The notes under the pieces were generated by a model. The model saw nothing but the letters and a program-made list of their open reading frames with translations. It had not been told where the DNA came from and did no database searches. 42,737 nt of DNA. It comes from an uncultured Lachnospiraceae bacterium (GTDB taxonomy: Bacteria > Bacillota > Clostridia > Lachnospirales > Lachnospiraceae). The position numbers and the translations under genes are program-made. The stretch is from NCBI GenBank assembly GCA_910577115.1, contig CAJTMC010000034.1, forward strand, positions 1 to 42,737, written 5' to 3'. Shown here piece by piece: positions 1 to 8,051 of this stretch (positions are counted from its first letter, which is position 1; the number at the start of each line of letters is the position of its first letter).

Positions 1-15
1 AGAATCTCATCACAC

Positions 16-222
16 CTAATCCTCCATTATTTTATAACCAATTCCCCATAGTGTCTTTATATATTCATTATCTCCATTTTTAAGCTTATTTCTCAACCGG
101 TTCATGTGAGTGTTTAATACATTTTCGTTTCCGTAATAGGGCTCTTTCCATATTTTTTGATATTTGGATTCTTTTGATAATGCCCGATTCCTGTTTTTTG
201 ACAAATAAACAAGTTGGTTCTT
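16..222 (-). pseudogene. C-terminal relic of an OmpR/PhoB-type response regulator
   Basis: Only the winged-helix DNA-binding end of a response regulator is present. Similarity begins around the residues LVYLSKNRNRALSKE and runs through NVLNTHMNRLRNKL to IKTLWGIGYKIMED, the usual end of the trans_reg_C domain. The receiver domain and the linker are absent, and the reading frame upstream of about position 222 does not look like a response regulator. No ribosome site precedes the TTG at 202-204. I read it as the 3' end of a gene cut off by recombination. The family assignment is good; expression is unlikely. Confidence 0.7.
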
Positions 223-506
223 TATGAATGATTTTTTCAGGCTTTTGTGCTTTATCCGTCTGCGGTATTATTTCTGTATACAATCCGCTGCTGTCGAACA
301 CATGGAGTTTTTCTTTGTCATCTTTCAATTGCGCTCATAGATTTCGCCTTTCTTCACGATTTTACAGCCTTTGCGAACACTCCCGTTCGCACTCCACACC
401 ATACTTTTCCTTAAAACGGTCTGTGAAAAGCTACAACAGTTTGTCCGGCTTATAAAAATCGCATATTTTAGGTTTTTGCAACAGCCTCAATCCCTTTCGG
501 GTCAGA
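223..506. other. decayed sequence of unknown origin
   Basis: No intact gene is supported here. On the minus strand two frames look coding-like in succession: one ends in KGEIYERN near 330, and an adjacent frame continues with DDKEKLHVFDSSGLYTEII. This is what a frameshifted gene looks like. I do not recognise the family. The fragment abuts the response-regulator relic at about 222 and the SymE-like gene at 507, so several unrelated remnants are stacked together. Confidence 0.35.
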
Positions 507-683
507 TCATATCCGGTCTGTCCCCTCTACCACAAGTTTTCCCTCCTGCAAGGTTACGGATGTCCTGTCGCCAACGGTAAAACCCATATCACGCAGTCGC
601 TTCCCCTGCATCATAATCATTGGAACCGTAAGGTCTTTACCGTTCCCCCTCGCTTTGCAAATCGTCGTTTCTCCTGATTTCAT
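507..683 (-). CDS. SymE-like / AbrB-fold small protein
   Basis: This 58-residue protein matches the short beta-barrel module of the SymE toxin family. The diagnostic stretch is the GKRLRDMGFTVGD core (about residues 27-39) followed by SVTLQEGKLVVEG, resembling the swapped-hairpin AbrB fold in which GxWLxxAGFxxGxxV is typical. The ATG at 681-683 was chosen because AGGAGG lies five bases upstream; a longer reading frame to 758 has no ribosome site. In E. coli SymE is an SOS-induced RNA-associated toxin repressed by an antisense RNA, but many clostridial relatives are uncharacterised, so toxicity is not claimed. It sits among decayed mobile-element sequence. Confidence 0.6.
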   Translation of the reverse strand: MKSGETTICKARGNGKDLTVPMIMMQGKRLRDMGFTVGDRTSVTLQEGKLVVEGTDRI

Positions 684-716
684 TCGTACCTCCTGTGAAT
701 ATGGTGCAATAAGATA

Positions 717-778
717 TAGGACTAAATCAGCCATAGCAGACACGATACTTGTCCGCATTTAAAGCTAATTTAGTCCTA
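717..778. repeat. 62-bp element with 15-bp inverted ends
   Basis: TAGGACTAAATCAGC at 717-731 recurs inverted with one mismatch at 764-778. A third, direct copy lies at 961-975. The left arm lies about 30 bases upstream of the SymE-like start. The layout fits a miniature inverted-repeat element or a transcribed hairpin. No transposase is present to assign it to a family. Confidence 0.6.
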
Positions 779-844
779 CCTAAACTAAAAATATTCAGTT
801 ATCACCCCTTTTAAGCACAATTATTACAAAACCAAACGGCCTGA

Positions 845-1026
845 TGGTATATTAGTGTCAAGTTGCTTGATTTTCGCTTTTTTGGTTAAAAACAGCCCCG
901 TCCTTATCCAAATTTTGCTGTTTTCGACATGTCGAAAATATTTTCGCAACAGTTTTTTCATAGGACTAAATCAGCGGAAACCCTTGATTTTACTGGCTCC
1001 TTGCTAACTTGACACTATATTACCAT
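845..1026. repeat. about 180-bp insertion with inverted ends (MITE-like)
   Basis: TAGTGTCAAGTT near the left end is matched by its exact complement AACTTGACACTA near the right end, and the similarity extends outward to ATGGTA/TACCAT. The interior has no coding potential. It holds an 18-bp perfect palindrome (921-938) and one copy of the 15-bp repeat also seen at 717. The right end supplies the last codons and stop of the subtilase gene. No direct target-site duplication is evident, so this may be an internally deleted insertion sequence rather than a clean MITE. Confidence 0.5.
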
Positions 1027-2692
1027 GCGCCCCCCATTCGCGGTTGGGATACTCCAAATAATCCTCTCGGTCTGCCCCGCGGATCAGGTAATTTTTAATG
1101 GCAATAGAGTTTACAAAGAGGTCGTTTTGATTCACCACCGCCCATTCCAAAAGCTGTGCACAGCCGCCCGCTGTGATTGCCGCAGATATGCTTGTGCCGT
1201 TTCCCGGGCCAAACGGCGTGGAAACATTAACCCCCGGCGCCGCAATATCCGGCACAATCATACCGTTTTTTCCGAAACCGCGTCCCGACGAGGGAGCAAT
1301 GCTGACGTTCGAGGACTGATAATTTGACACTGTGATTGTACCTTCCGCGTAAGCCGGCTCCGTAATGGTCGTCTGCGGGCTTGACTCAAGAAAATAGGTG
1401 TCTGACGAGAGAAACTGCGAAAGGGGCAGCCAAATGCCAAAACAGCCTCCTGCCACGTCCCCCGCGGCGTTGACGCGGATATTCCATACACCTGCCGTCG
1501 GCTCAATAAACCGGAAGCGGATCAGCTCCGCGCCCGAAGACTGCTCCACCCAAAAATATTCAATGATAATCCGCGTCTTTTCAAACACAAAGGTAAACTC
1601 CTGCGGCTCGGGACTGCGCGGGTTGCTCCAGCGAATTCCTTCCCCGCCGGGCGTACGTACCGTCACATTGTAATAGTATGGCGCTTCTCCCCACAGCTCC
1701 ATGACAAATCCCCGCTCATTCTCACCGACACGCAGCTGCACGTCCTTGTATGCCTCGCGCATGCTCATTTCAGCGTGAAAATGATGCGATGTATTGCCCT
1801 CGTTTCCCGCAGGCGTCACAATCACCTGACTTTTCTTGTGACTTAGCGTGTTCAGGTATGTCGCAAGCGTGCCCGAACCCGCATGGTCTCCCATGCTTGT
1901 TCCCAAGCCAAAGCAGATAACAAGAGGGGTGTATAATACCTTTGCAAATTTCTGAAGGTATTGAAGCGCCTGTAAAACATCCGTCTCCGAATAGCATGGC
2001 ACACCCTCCGGAATTTTATAGTATTCCCTCAGATAAGGCTTGACTTCTTTCAGCTTTACCATAACAATCCGCGTGTCAGGCGCCGCTCCGATAAAGCTTC
2101 CGTTCGCAATCGGGCTTCCCGCCGCCACTGCCGCCAGCTCACTTCCATGTCCGTTTGCATCTGTACTTGGCACAATCGAAAACGGATCGTCGCTTTGCAG
2201 CGCCGCGTTGATGTCCTCCTGCGTATACTCGGAACCGTATTCAAAGCCCTCGGGCAGGTTTCCTGTCTGAATTGTCTGATCCCATATGGCAAGAATCCTG
2301 CTGTTTCCCGCCGCGTCGCGAAATACCTCGTCCTGATAGCGGATACCCGTATCAATAAATCCGATTGTCACGTTTTTTCCCGTCAGGTTTAACGGCGGTC
2401 TCTGCACAGAGAGGATTCCCACGTCGGCAAGACTTAGCGTGTTGAGATTCACGCCCCGATCTTGCTGTTCCACCTGAACCAGCCCATAGCACTTTGGTAT
2501 AAACGAATACGACGCCAGCGAAAAGCGCAAATCCGGCAAATCGCTTCGTTTTATATAATAGAGTTGTAAGTCTTCGTTTATAACATGTTTACAGTAATCA
2601 ATCGGCCTTACATATTCATATTCGTCGGGCAGCACAAAATTTACAACCAAATCGGCATATTCGTTGGATAAAATGCGTTCTCTGCAAGTCAC
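1004..2692 (-). CDS. Csp-type subtilisin-like serine protease (family S8), C-terminus altered
   Basis: A 562-residue subtilase with the full catalytic triad: Asp114 in GFIDTGI, His182 in NGHGSELAAVAAG and Ser501 in GNGTSISAA. The oxyanion Asn297 lies in AGNEGN. The long insertion between His and Ser is typical of the CspA/B/C group, which process spore-cortex lytic enzymes in clostridia; other members are of unknown role. There is no signal peptide. The GTG start at 2692 follows AAGGGG by seven bases. The last residues after NREWG are encoded by the inverted end of an inserted element, whereas relatives normally continue with about 20 residues of a YG.L..Y type tail. Activity after this change is uncertain. 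Confidence 0.85.
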   Translation of the reverse strand: MTCRERILSNEYADLVVNFVLPDEYEYVRPIDYCKHVINEDLQLYYIKRSDLPDLRFSLASYSFIPKCYGLVQVEQQDRGVNLNTLSLADVGILSVQRPPLNLTGKNVTIGFIDTGIRYQDEVFRDAAGNSRILAIWDQTIQTGNLPEGFEYGSEYTQEDINAALQSDDPFSIVPSTDANGHGSELAAVAAGSPIANGSFIGAAPDTRIVMVKLKEVKPYLREYYKIPEGVPCYSETDVLQALQYLQKFAKVLYTPLVICFGLGTSMGDHAGSGTLATYLNTLSHKKSQVIVTPAGNEGNTSHHFHAEMSMREAYKDVQLRVGENERGFVMELWGEAPYYYNVTVRTPGGEGIRWSNPRSPEPQEFTFVFEKTRIIIEYFWVEQSSGAELIRFRFIEPTAGVWNIRVNAAGDVAGGCFGIWLPLSQFLSSDTYFLESSPQTTITEPAYAEGTITVSNYQSSNVSIAPSSGRGFGKNGMIVPDIAAPGVNVSTPFGPGNGTSISAAITAGGCAQLLEWAVVNQNDLFVNSIAIKNYLIRGADREDYLEYPNREWGAHGNIVSS

Positions 2693-2756
2693 TGCTTTAC
2701 CCCTTTTTCAGATAATTGTTATAGTTTATGTCGTTTCGCTGCAAAACGTGTTTATT

Positions 2757-3641
2757 TTAGCGTTTCTTTTCTGCAATCGCTTTTTTTAACGCATTGAGCA
2801 CCCGTTTTTTGTCGGCGCTCCACTTTGGCGCAATCAGCTTTGCCTTATCCCCGTCACCTGTCATGCGGTGGATTACCATATCCGGCGGAAGCAGCGCGAT
2901 GCATTTCGCTATCAGGTTCACATATTCCTCCATTTCCATTGTCTGAAACTTTCCTGCCAAATATTCCCGCGCTATATCGGTTCCCCTGAGCACATGCAGC
3001 AATTGCAGCTTAACGCCGTCCACACCGCTTTTTCCCACATAGGAAACTGTTGCTTTCATTTCTTCTGTCGTTTCATATGGAAGTCCGAGTATCACATGAA
3101 CAATCACCTGCAAGCCGTTTTCCTTTAATTTTCTTACAGCCTCATCGTAAACAGAAAGCGGATATCCTCTGCGAATATACGCCGCCGTTTTCTCATGGAT
3201 TGTCTGAAGTCCAAGCTCCACCCAAACAGGCTTTCTTTTATTCAGCTCTTCCAGCAGCGCAATCACCTCGTTTGGCAGGCAGTCGGGTCTTGTTGCAACA
3301 GAAACCGCCACAACTTCCGGATCGGACATTGCCTCTTCATAGAGTGCACGCAGCCGCTCTACCGGCGCATATGTGTTGGTAAATGCCTGAAAATAGGCGA
3401 TATATTTTCCATTGTGTATCTTCTTTGCAACCTTCTCTTTTCCGCGCGCAAGCTGCGCAGTAACAGAAAGCTCCCTGCTTTGTGCAAAATCACCGGAGCC
3501 GTCGCCCGAACAGAATATACAGCCTCCTGTTCCCAGTGTTCCGTCTCTGTTTGGGCAGGTAAACCCTCCGTCCAGTGCGATTTTATAGACCTTCTGACCG
3601 AACGTATCCTTTAAATATTGATTGAATGAATAGTATTCCAC
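2757..3641 (-). CDS. YhcC/TIGR01212-type radical SAM protein
   Basis: A radical SAM enzyme of the YhcC family (usual length about 300). With the start used here the cluster cysteines are Cys29, Cys41 and Cys44, in the family's widely spaced pattern (CPNRDGTLGTGGCIFC) rather than CxxxCxxC. FTNTYAP and ELGLQTIHE are further family blocks. The GTG at 3639-3641 is preferred because GAGG lies nine bases upstream and relatives begin near this residue; a GTG at 3692 would overlap the upstream dehydrogenase by 47 bases without a ribosome site. It begins just after the stop of that gene, so the two are probably cotranscribed. Substrate unknown; a role in tRNA modification is only conjectured for the family. 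Confidence 0.85.
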   Translation of the reverse strand: MEYYSFNQYLKDTFGQKVYKIALDGGFTCPNRDGTLGTGGCIFCSGDGSGDFAQSRELSVTAQLARGKEKVAKKIHNGKYIAYFQAFTNTYAPVERLRALYEEAMSDPEVVAVSVATRPDCLPNEVIALLEELNKRKPVWVELGLQTIHEKTAAYIRRGYPLSVYDEAVRKLKENGLQVIVHVILGLPYETTEEMKATVSYVGKSGVDGVKLQLLHVLRGTDIAREYLAGKFQTMEMEEYVNLIAKCIALLPPDMVIHRMTGDGDKAKLIAPKWSADKKRVLNALKKAIAEKKR

Positions 3642-3645
3642 GCTG

Positions 3646-4635
3646 TCATACCTCAAAGACGGTTTTTCTTCCCTCAATGTAATCCTTCGCACACAAAATC
3701 GAATTTTCCACCATGTTTGCTACCGCCTCGTCTGTGTAAAATGCGGTATGCGGTGTCACAAGGACATTGGAGTACGATTTTAAAATCGCAAGCTGCGGAT
3801 TGTTCAGCGGTTCGCCCATACGGTTGAAATAATAAAGGCCGCTCTCCTGCTCAATCACATCAAGCCCTGCAAAACCGATTTTTCCGCTCTCAATCCCGTC
3901 AATAAGCGCCTGTGTGTCAATCAGGGAGCCTCTTGCACAGTTAATCAAAATAACACCCTGTTTCATTTTATCAATTGTGGCTTTGTTAATCATATGATAA
4001 TTGTCATTTGTAGCAGGGGCATGAAGCGAAATAATGTCGCAATCTGTGAAAATTTTGTCAAGCTCTGCATATTCCGCATTTTCCCGTATTTCATCACTTT
4101 GGTAAATGTCATACGCAAGGATTTTGCACCCAAACCCCTTTAGATGCGTTATCACTGTCTTTCCGATTTTTCCCGTTCCAATAATGCCCACTGTACAGTT
4201 AGGCAGCTCCAGTCCGATTTTTCCTTTTAATGTAAAGTCCTGCACTGCCGCTGTCTGCATAATGTGTTTGATTTTGCGGGTGCCCATCAGCATCATCATA
4301 ATCGTATAATCCGCTACACTTGATGGCGAATAGGTAATGTGTATCACACCCATGCCAAGGCCTTTTGCGTATTCATAGTCAATGTGGTCATAGCCTATGG
4401 TGCGGGTGGCAATACATTTTACACCGATCGCATGCCAGCGGTCTATCATTTTTTTGTCAATGACTGTCGTGATAATATTAACCACGTCAAATCCTTCTGC
4501 ATAATCAAGATTTTCCATACAGGGCGTCTCGTTCGTGTACGCCCATTCTATCTGATATTTGTCACAAAACCATTTAAAATCAGGCAGCTCATCAAAATCA
4601 CGCATGCTATATACATATACTTTCATATGAATCAT
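3646..4635 (-). CDS. D-lactate dehydrogenase (D-2-hydroxyacid dehydrogenase)
   Basis: A 329-residue NAD-dependent D-2-hydroxyacid dehydrogenase. The Rossmann motif GTGKIG spans about residues 153-158. The catalytic residues are Arg235 (CARGSLID), Glu264 (IEQESG) and His296 (VTPHTAFY). The long LYYFNRMGEPL segment after the Glu resembles the VanH/LdhA subgroup that reduces pyruvate to D-lactate with NADH. GGAGG stands before the ATG at 4635; a second ATG nine bases on is possible. The gene diverges from ptb, so lactate and butyrate formation, two competing NADH and carbon sinks, share an intergenic region. Confidence 0.85.
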   Translation of the reverse strand: MIHMKVYVYSMRDFDELPDFKWFCDKYQIEWAYTNETPCMENLDYAEGFDVVNIITTVIDKKMIDRWHAIGVKCIATRTIGYDHIDYEYAKGLGMGVIHITYSPSSVADYTIMMMLMGTRKIKHIMQTAAVQDFTLKGKIGLELPNCTVGIIGTGKIGKTVITHLKGFGCKILAYDIYQSDEIRENAEYAELDKIFTDCDIISLHAPATNDNYHMINKATIDKMKQGVILINCARGSLIDTQALIDGIESGKIGFAGLDVIEQESGLYYFNRMGEPLNNPQLAILKSYSNVLVTPHTAFYTDEAVANMVENSILCAKDYIEGRKTVFEV

Positions 4636-4773
4636 TTCTCCTCCGTTTTCTCATCAATTCAGTACGATAAATTCAGTATAACACACCGAAACCCTTTTGC
4701 CACCCATTGCGGCACAAAAATGCAGTACAAACATGCGCTTCAAAAATGCACTTCAAAAAATACTTTGTGAACC

Positions 4774-4802
4774 TTGACCACAGTTTTAGAAAGTGTTATT
4801 AT
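4774..4802 (+). promoter_or_regulatory. sigma-A promoter of ptb-buk
   Basis: TTGACC at 4774-4779, a 17-base spacer and TATTAT at 4797-4802 form a near-consensus promoter. Transcription would start about 46 bases before the ptb ATG. Confidence 0.75.
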
Positions 4803-4854
4803 TTTAACAACTGAGGATTTTCCTTTAATTTATAATAAAAACGAGGTGTTTCAA

Positions 4855-5775
4855 ATGAGTAAAGGTTTTCAAGATTTACTGAAAAAAGTCTATGAGTGCG
4901 ACCGTAAAACAGTTGCTGTTGCCGTTGCCGAAGACGAACCTGTATTGGAGGCTGTAAAAGCTGCAAAAGACAAAGGGATTGCAGATGCAATCTTAGTCGG
5001 CGAGGAAGCAAAGATTCGAGAAATTGCTGCCAATATGAACATGGATTTGACCGGATTTGAAATTATCAATGAGCCGGATCATGTGCAGGCTGCCCTTACG
5101 GCTGTCAAGCTTGTCCATGACAGCAAAGCCGATATGTACATGAAGGGACTGATCGACACAAAGAATTTCTTAAAGAGCGTTTTGGATAAGGAAGTCGGAC
5201 TTCGTACCGGCAGAGCACTCTCTCATGTATGTGTGTTCGAGATTAAGGGCATTGACCGTCTCTTATTCTTATCGGACGTTGCTTTCATGACGTATCCGCA
5301 GTTGGAAGATAAGATTGCTATTATCAACAATACGGTTGAGGTCTGCCACGCCTGCGGTATTGCAAATCCTAAGGTTGCTCCGGTTGCTGCCGTTGAGGTT
5401 GTCAATCCCAAGATGCCTTGTACGGTTGATGCCGACGAGCTTGCAAAAATGAATGCCGAGGGCAAAATTACAGGCTGTGTTATCGACGGGCCACTTTCTA
5501 TGGATATGGCGATTGACAGCGCTGCCGCTGCACACAAGGGCGGTACTGACAGGAAAATTGCAGGTGATGCAGATGTGATTCTGTTCCCTGATATTCATGC
5601 CGGAAATCTTGTATACAAGGTGCTGACACATCTGTGTGACGTGAAGAATGGTAATATTTTAACAGGTACCGCCGCACCGGTAATCCTGACATCACGTTCC
5701 GATTCGTTTGAGGCAAAACTCAATTCCATCGCGCTTGCGGCAGTTGTTGCAGAAGCGATAAAGCAGTCTAAATAA
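4855..5775 (+). CDS. ptb: phosphate butyryltransferase
   Basis: This 306-residue protein belongs to the phosphotransacetylase/phosphotransbutyrylase family. It converts butyryl-CoA and phosphate to butyryl-phosphate and CoA in the cytoplasm. Family blocks visible are KGLIDTKNFLKSVL, LTFD-like FLSDVAFMTYP, and VIDGPLSMDMAID. The size (about 300) and the adjacent kinase favour Ptb over Pta, which is usually longer than 320. The ATG at 4855 follows GAGGTG by seven bases; the frame is open further upstream but that stretch contains the promoter. buk follows after 107 bases. Substrate preference is inferred from the neighbourhood. Confidence 0.92.
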   Translation: MSKGFQDLLKKVYECDRKTVAVAVAEDEPVLEAVKAAKDKGIADAILVGEEAKIREIAANMNMDLTGFEIINEPDHVQAALTAVKLVHDSKADMYMKGLIDTKNFLKSVLDKEVGLRTGRALSHVCVFEIKGIDRLLFLSDVAFMTYPQLEDKIAIINNTVEVCHACGIANPKVAPVAAVEVVNPKMPCTVDADELAKMNAEGKITGCVIDGPLSMDMAIDSAAAAHKGGTDRKIAGDADVILFPDIHAGNLVYKVLTHLCDVKNGNILTGTAAPVILTSRSDSFEAKLNSIALAAVVAEAIKQSK

Positions 5776-5882
5776 CAAAAATGGTTTTTTTTGCTGAACT
5801 GTTGGCTGACGGTGTGAGCGAGATTGCCGACCACCTGATAAACAAAAAACTAAACGAATATTATAATAGGAGGAATAACACT

Positions 5883-6950
5883 ATGTCAATCAAGAGTCTT
5901 ATTATTAATCCCGGTTCTACTTCTACCAAAATCGGTGTTTTTGAAGATGAAACGTTGTTGTTTGAGGAAACCTTAAGACATTCAACGGAAGAGATTTCCC
6001 AGTATGCCACGATTGTTGATCAAAAAGATTTTAGAAAAAAAATCATCACAGATTTATTAACAGAAAAGAACTTCGATATCAAATCGCTCAATGTCGTAGT
6101 CGGCCGCGGCGGTATGTTAAAGCCGATTTCGGGCGGTACATATGCTGTAACGGACGAACTGCTTGCGGATTTGAAGGTCGGTGTGCAGGGACAGCATGCC
6201 TCGAATCTCGGCGGTATTCTTGCAAAAGAAATCGCGGATTCGATTGGTGTACCTTCTTATATCGTTGATCCTGTTGTGGTTGATGAATTGATGCCGATTG
6301 CAAGATATTCCGGTGTACCGGAGCTTCCGCGCGGCAGTATTTTCCACGCTTTAAACCAAAAAGCAGTTGCAAAGAGATATGCTGCCGAGGTTGGCAAGTC
6401 TTATGAAGCGTTACGCTTAATCGTTGTTCATATGGGCGGCGGCGTTTCTGTCGGCGCACATGAAAACGGTAAGGTTATCGACGTATTCAGCGCATTTGAT
6501 GGAGACGGCGCATTCTCTCCGGAGCGTGCGGGCGGTGTTCCCTGCGGCGCACTTGTGAAGATGTGTTTTTCCGGAAAGTATACCGAGAAAGAAGTGTACA
6601 GCAAGTTAATCGGAAAAGGCGGATTTAATGCTTATCTTGGCACAAACGACATGCGCGAAGTATCAAAGCTTGCAGAGGAGGGCAATCAGACTGCCGCCGA
6701 GGCAAAAGAGGCATTCCTTCTTCAGGTAGCAAAGGATATCGGCTCTATGGCATGTGTCCTGAACGGAAAGGTGGATCAGATTATCGTGACGGGCGGTATC
6801 GCGTATGCGGCTGATGTGGTCGCTACACTCAAGGAAAGGGCAGAGTGGATTGCCCCGTTTACCGTATATCCCGGCGAAGACGAACTGCTTGCACTTGCAC
6901 AGGGCGCGCTGCGTGTAATGAACGGCGAAGAGAAGGCAATGGAATATTAA
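5883..6950 (+). CDS. buk: butyrate kinase
   Basis: A 355-residue acetate/butyrate kinase-type ASKHA enzyme. It converts butyryl-phosphate and ADP to butyrate and ATP, the energy-yielding last step. The N-terminal NPGSTSTKIGVF is the phosphate-1 loop, HMGGGVSVGAHENGKVIDV the phosphate-2 region, and VTGGIAYA the adenosine region. AGGAGG lies eight bases before the ATG at 5883. An in-frame extension back to an ATG at 5781 exists but has no ribosome site and no family similarity. The gene ends at a strong terminator. Together with ptb this is the kinase route of butyrate formation known from Clostridium and some Coprococcus, rather than the CoA-transferase route. Confidence 0.95.
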   Translation: MSIKSLIINPGSTSTKIGVFEDETLLFEETLRHSTEEISQYATIVDQKDFRKKIITDLLTEKNFDIKSLNVVVGRGGMLKPISGGTYAVTDELLADLKVGVQGQHASNLGGILAKEIADSIGVPSYIVDPVVVDELMPIARYSGVPELPRGSIFHALNQKAVAKRYAAEVGKSYEALRLIVVHMGGGVSVGAHENGKVIDVFSAFDGDGAFSPERAGGVPCGALVKMCFSGKYTEKEVYSKLIGKGGFNAYLGTNDMREVSKLAEEGNQTAAEAKEAFLLQVAKDIGSMACVLNGKVDQIIVTGGIAYAADVVATLKERAEWIAPFTVYPGEDELLALAQGALRVMNGEEKAMEY

Positions 6951-6980
6951 TCTGAAATCTTAATCTTTATAAGGACAATA

Positions 6981-7013
6981 AAAAACCTGCGGCGTTTATA
7001 CCGCAGGTTTTTT
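6981..7013 (+). terminator. rho-independent terminator after buk
   Basis: AAAAACCTGCGG (6981-6992) pairs perfectly with CCGCAGGTTTTT (7001-7012) around an eight-base loop, with a T-run. The A/T symmetry means it could also act on minus-strand transcripts. Confidence 0.9.
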
Positions 7014-7078
7014 ATTGCCTATGTTAAAGAAACGCATTATATGATGTTTTATGTACTAACTCCGTATTCCGTTGAAGA

Positions 7079-7834
7079 TTACATAATCTTCGTAATCATT
7101 GCTTCCTGCTCTCTCTGCCGCTTGAACATCGCAAGCTGCACTTTTTGGATTGTCTCATCACGCTTCAAATCCGTAGATGCTTTTGCCATATCCAAATCTT
7201 CAATGCGGCTCTGTGCTGCCGTCATGTTCTCGTAAGCTATCTGATTGGAACGCTCTCTTGAAGCAAGTCCGTTTGCGCTTGCGCCCAACTTGCTTCTGTC
7301 GGAACTTACCTTCTCAATCGCTCTGTCAATCGCATCAAGGTCGAAATTTCCATTTGTTACATTAAAGCCGGCAATTCCGATTGCCTCAAGACTTGCATCG
7401 GCAAGCTGAATCTTGCTGCCTCTTCCTGTCGGATTGCTTGCAATCTCCATTGTCGCATAGCTGCCGTCCAAAAGCTTTGTCTCATTGTAGACTGTGTTCT
7501 TTGCGGCTTCACCAATCCCTGCCATATGCTGGTCAATTTCATCCTGTATAATTCTTCTGTCATCTTCGCTGTATGTACCGTTCATCGCCTGTACGGCAAG
7601 TTCCCTGATGCTCTGAAGTCTGTCTACAATACTATTGTAGCCTCCATCTGCGATGTTTGTGACATTAATACCCTCACGCGTATTTCTTGTTGCCATATTG
7701 GTAGCGTTTGCATTCGCCTTCAGCTTATTTACAATCGCCATTCCCGCCGCATTGTCAGCTGCCCTGTTTATCTTTTTGCCGCTGGCTATCTGTCCGTAGC
7801 CTGTCACTGCGTTAATTCTTGTGATACCGCTCAT
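7079..7834 (-). CDS. short flagellin-like protein
   Basis: A 251-residue protein with both conserved ends of flagellin. ASGKKINRAADNAAGMAI (about residues 17-34) and IQDEIDQHMAGI are N-terminal D0/D1 blocks; LTAAQ-like MTAAQSRIEDLDMAKAS is the C-terminal D1 block. The variable middle is nearly absent. About 20 residues of the N-terminal D0 helix seem to be missing compared with normal flagellins, and the C-terminus ends in EQEAMITKIM rather than a glutamine-rich helix. The ATG at 7834 has AAGGGTGG upstream. No other flagellar gene is near. It may be a minor filament or assembly protein, or a non-motility relative; polymerisation into a normal filament is doubtful. Confidence 0.8.
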   Translation of the reverse strand: MSGITRINAVTGYGQIASGKKINRAADNAAGMAIVNKLKANANATNMATRNTREGINVTNIADGGYNSIVDRLQSIRELAVQAMNGTYSEDDRRIIQDEIDQHMAGIGEAAKNTVYNETKLLDGSYATMEIASNPTGRGSKIQLADASLEAIGIAGFNVTNGNFDLDAIDRAIEKVSSDRSKLGASANGLASRERSNQIAYENMTAAQSRIEDLDMAKASTDLKRDETIQKVQLAMFKRQREQEAMITKIM

Positions 7835-7897
7835 ACAACCACCCTTTCTCACATATGTTTCTATTATGCAGTGTAAATAACATAAATTACTATTCTT

Positions 7898-7926
7898 ATA
7901 ATATATTATTTTACTCATTTTGGCAA
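7898..7926 (-). promoter_or_regulatory. promoter of the flagellin-like gene
   Basis: On the minus strand TTGCCA (7921-7926), 17 bases and TATTAT (7898-7903) form a sigma-A promoter about 64 bases before the start codon. No sigma-28-type flagellar promoter is seen. Confidence 0.6.
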
Positions 7927-8051
7927 TATCTGGCAGGTATTTTGGGGCAAAATTTTTCCATTTTTTAACAGTCTGAATCATTCCTATGCTAAAAAGTGGA
8001 AACCGTTTCCAATTTCCACTTGCAAAATCACCCGCATTCCCATGTAGCAGG

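Noticed and set aside
4764..4781. Rex box at the ptb promoter
   Set aside because: Only the left half TTGTGAA fits; the right half is poor.
5781..5882. N-terminal extension of butyrate kinase
   Set aside because: In frame, but no ribosome site and no family similarity, whereas the ATG at 5883 has AGGAGG.
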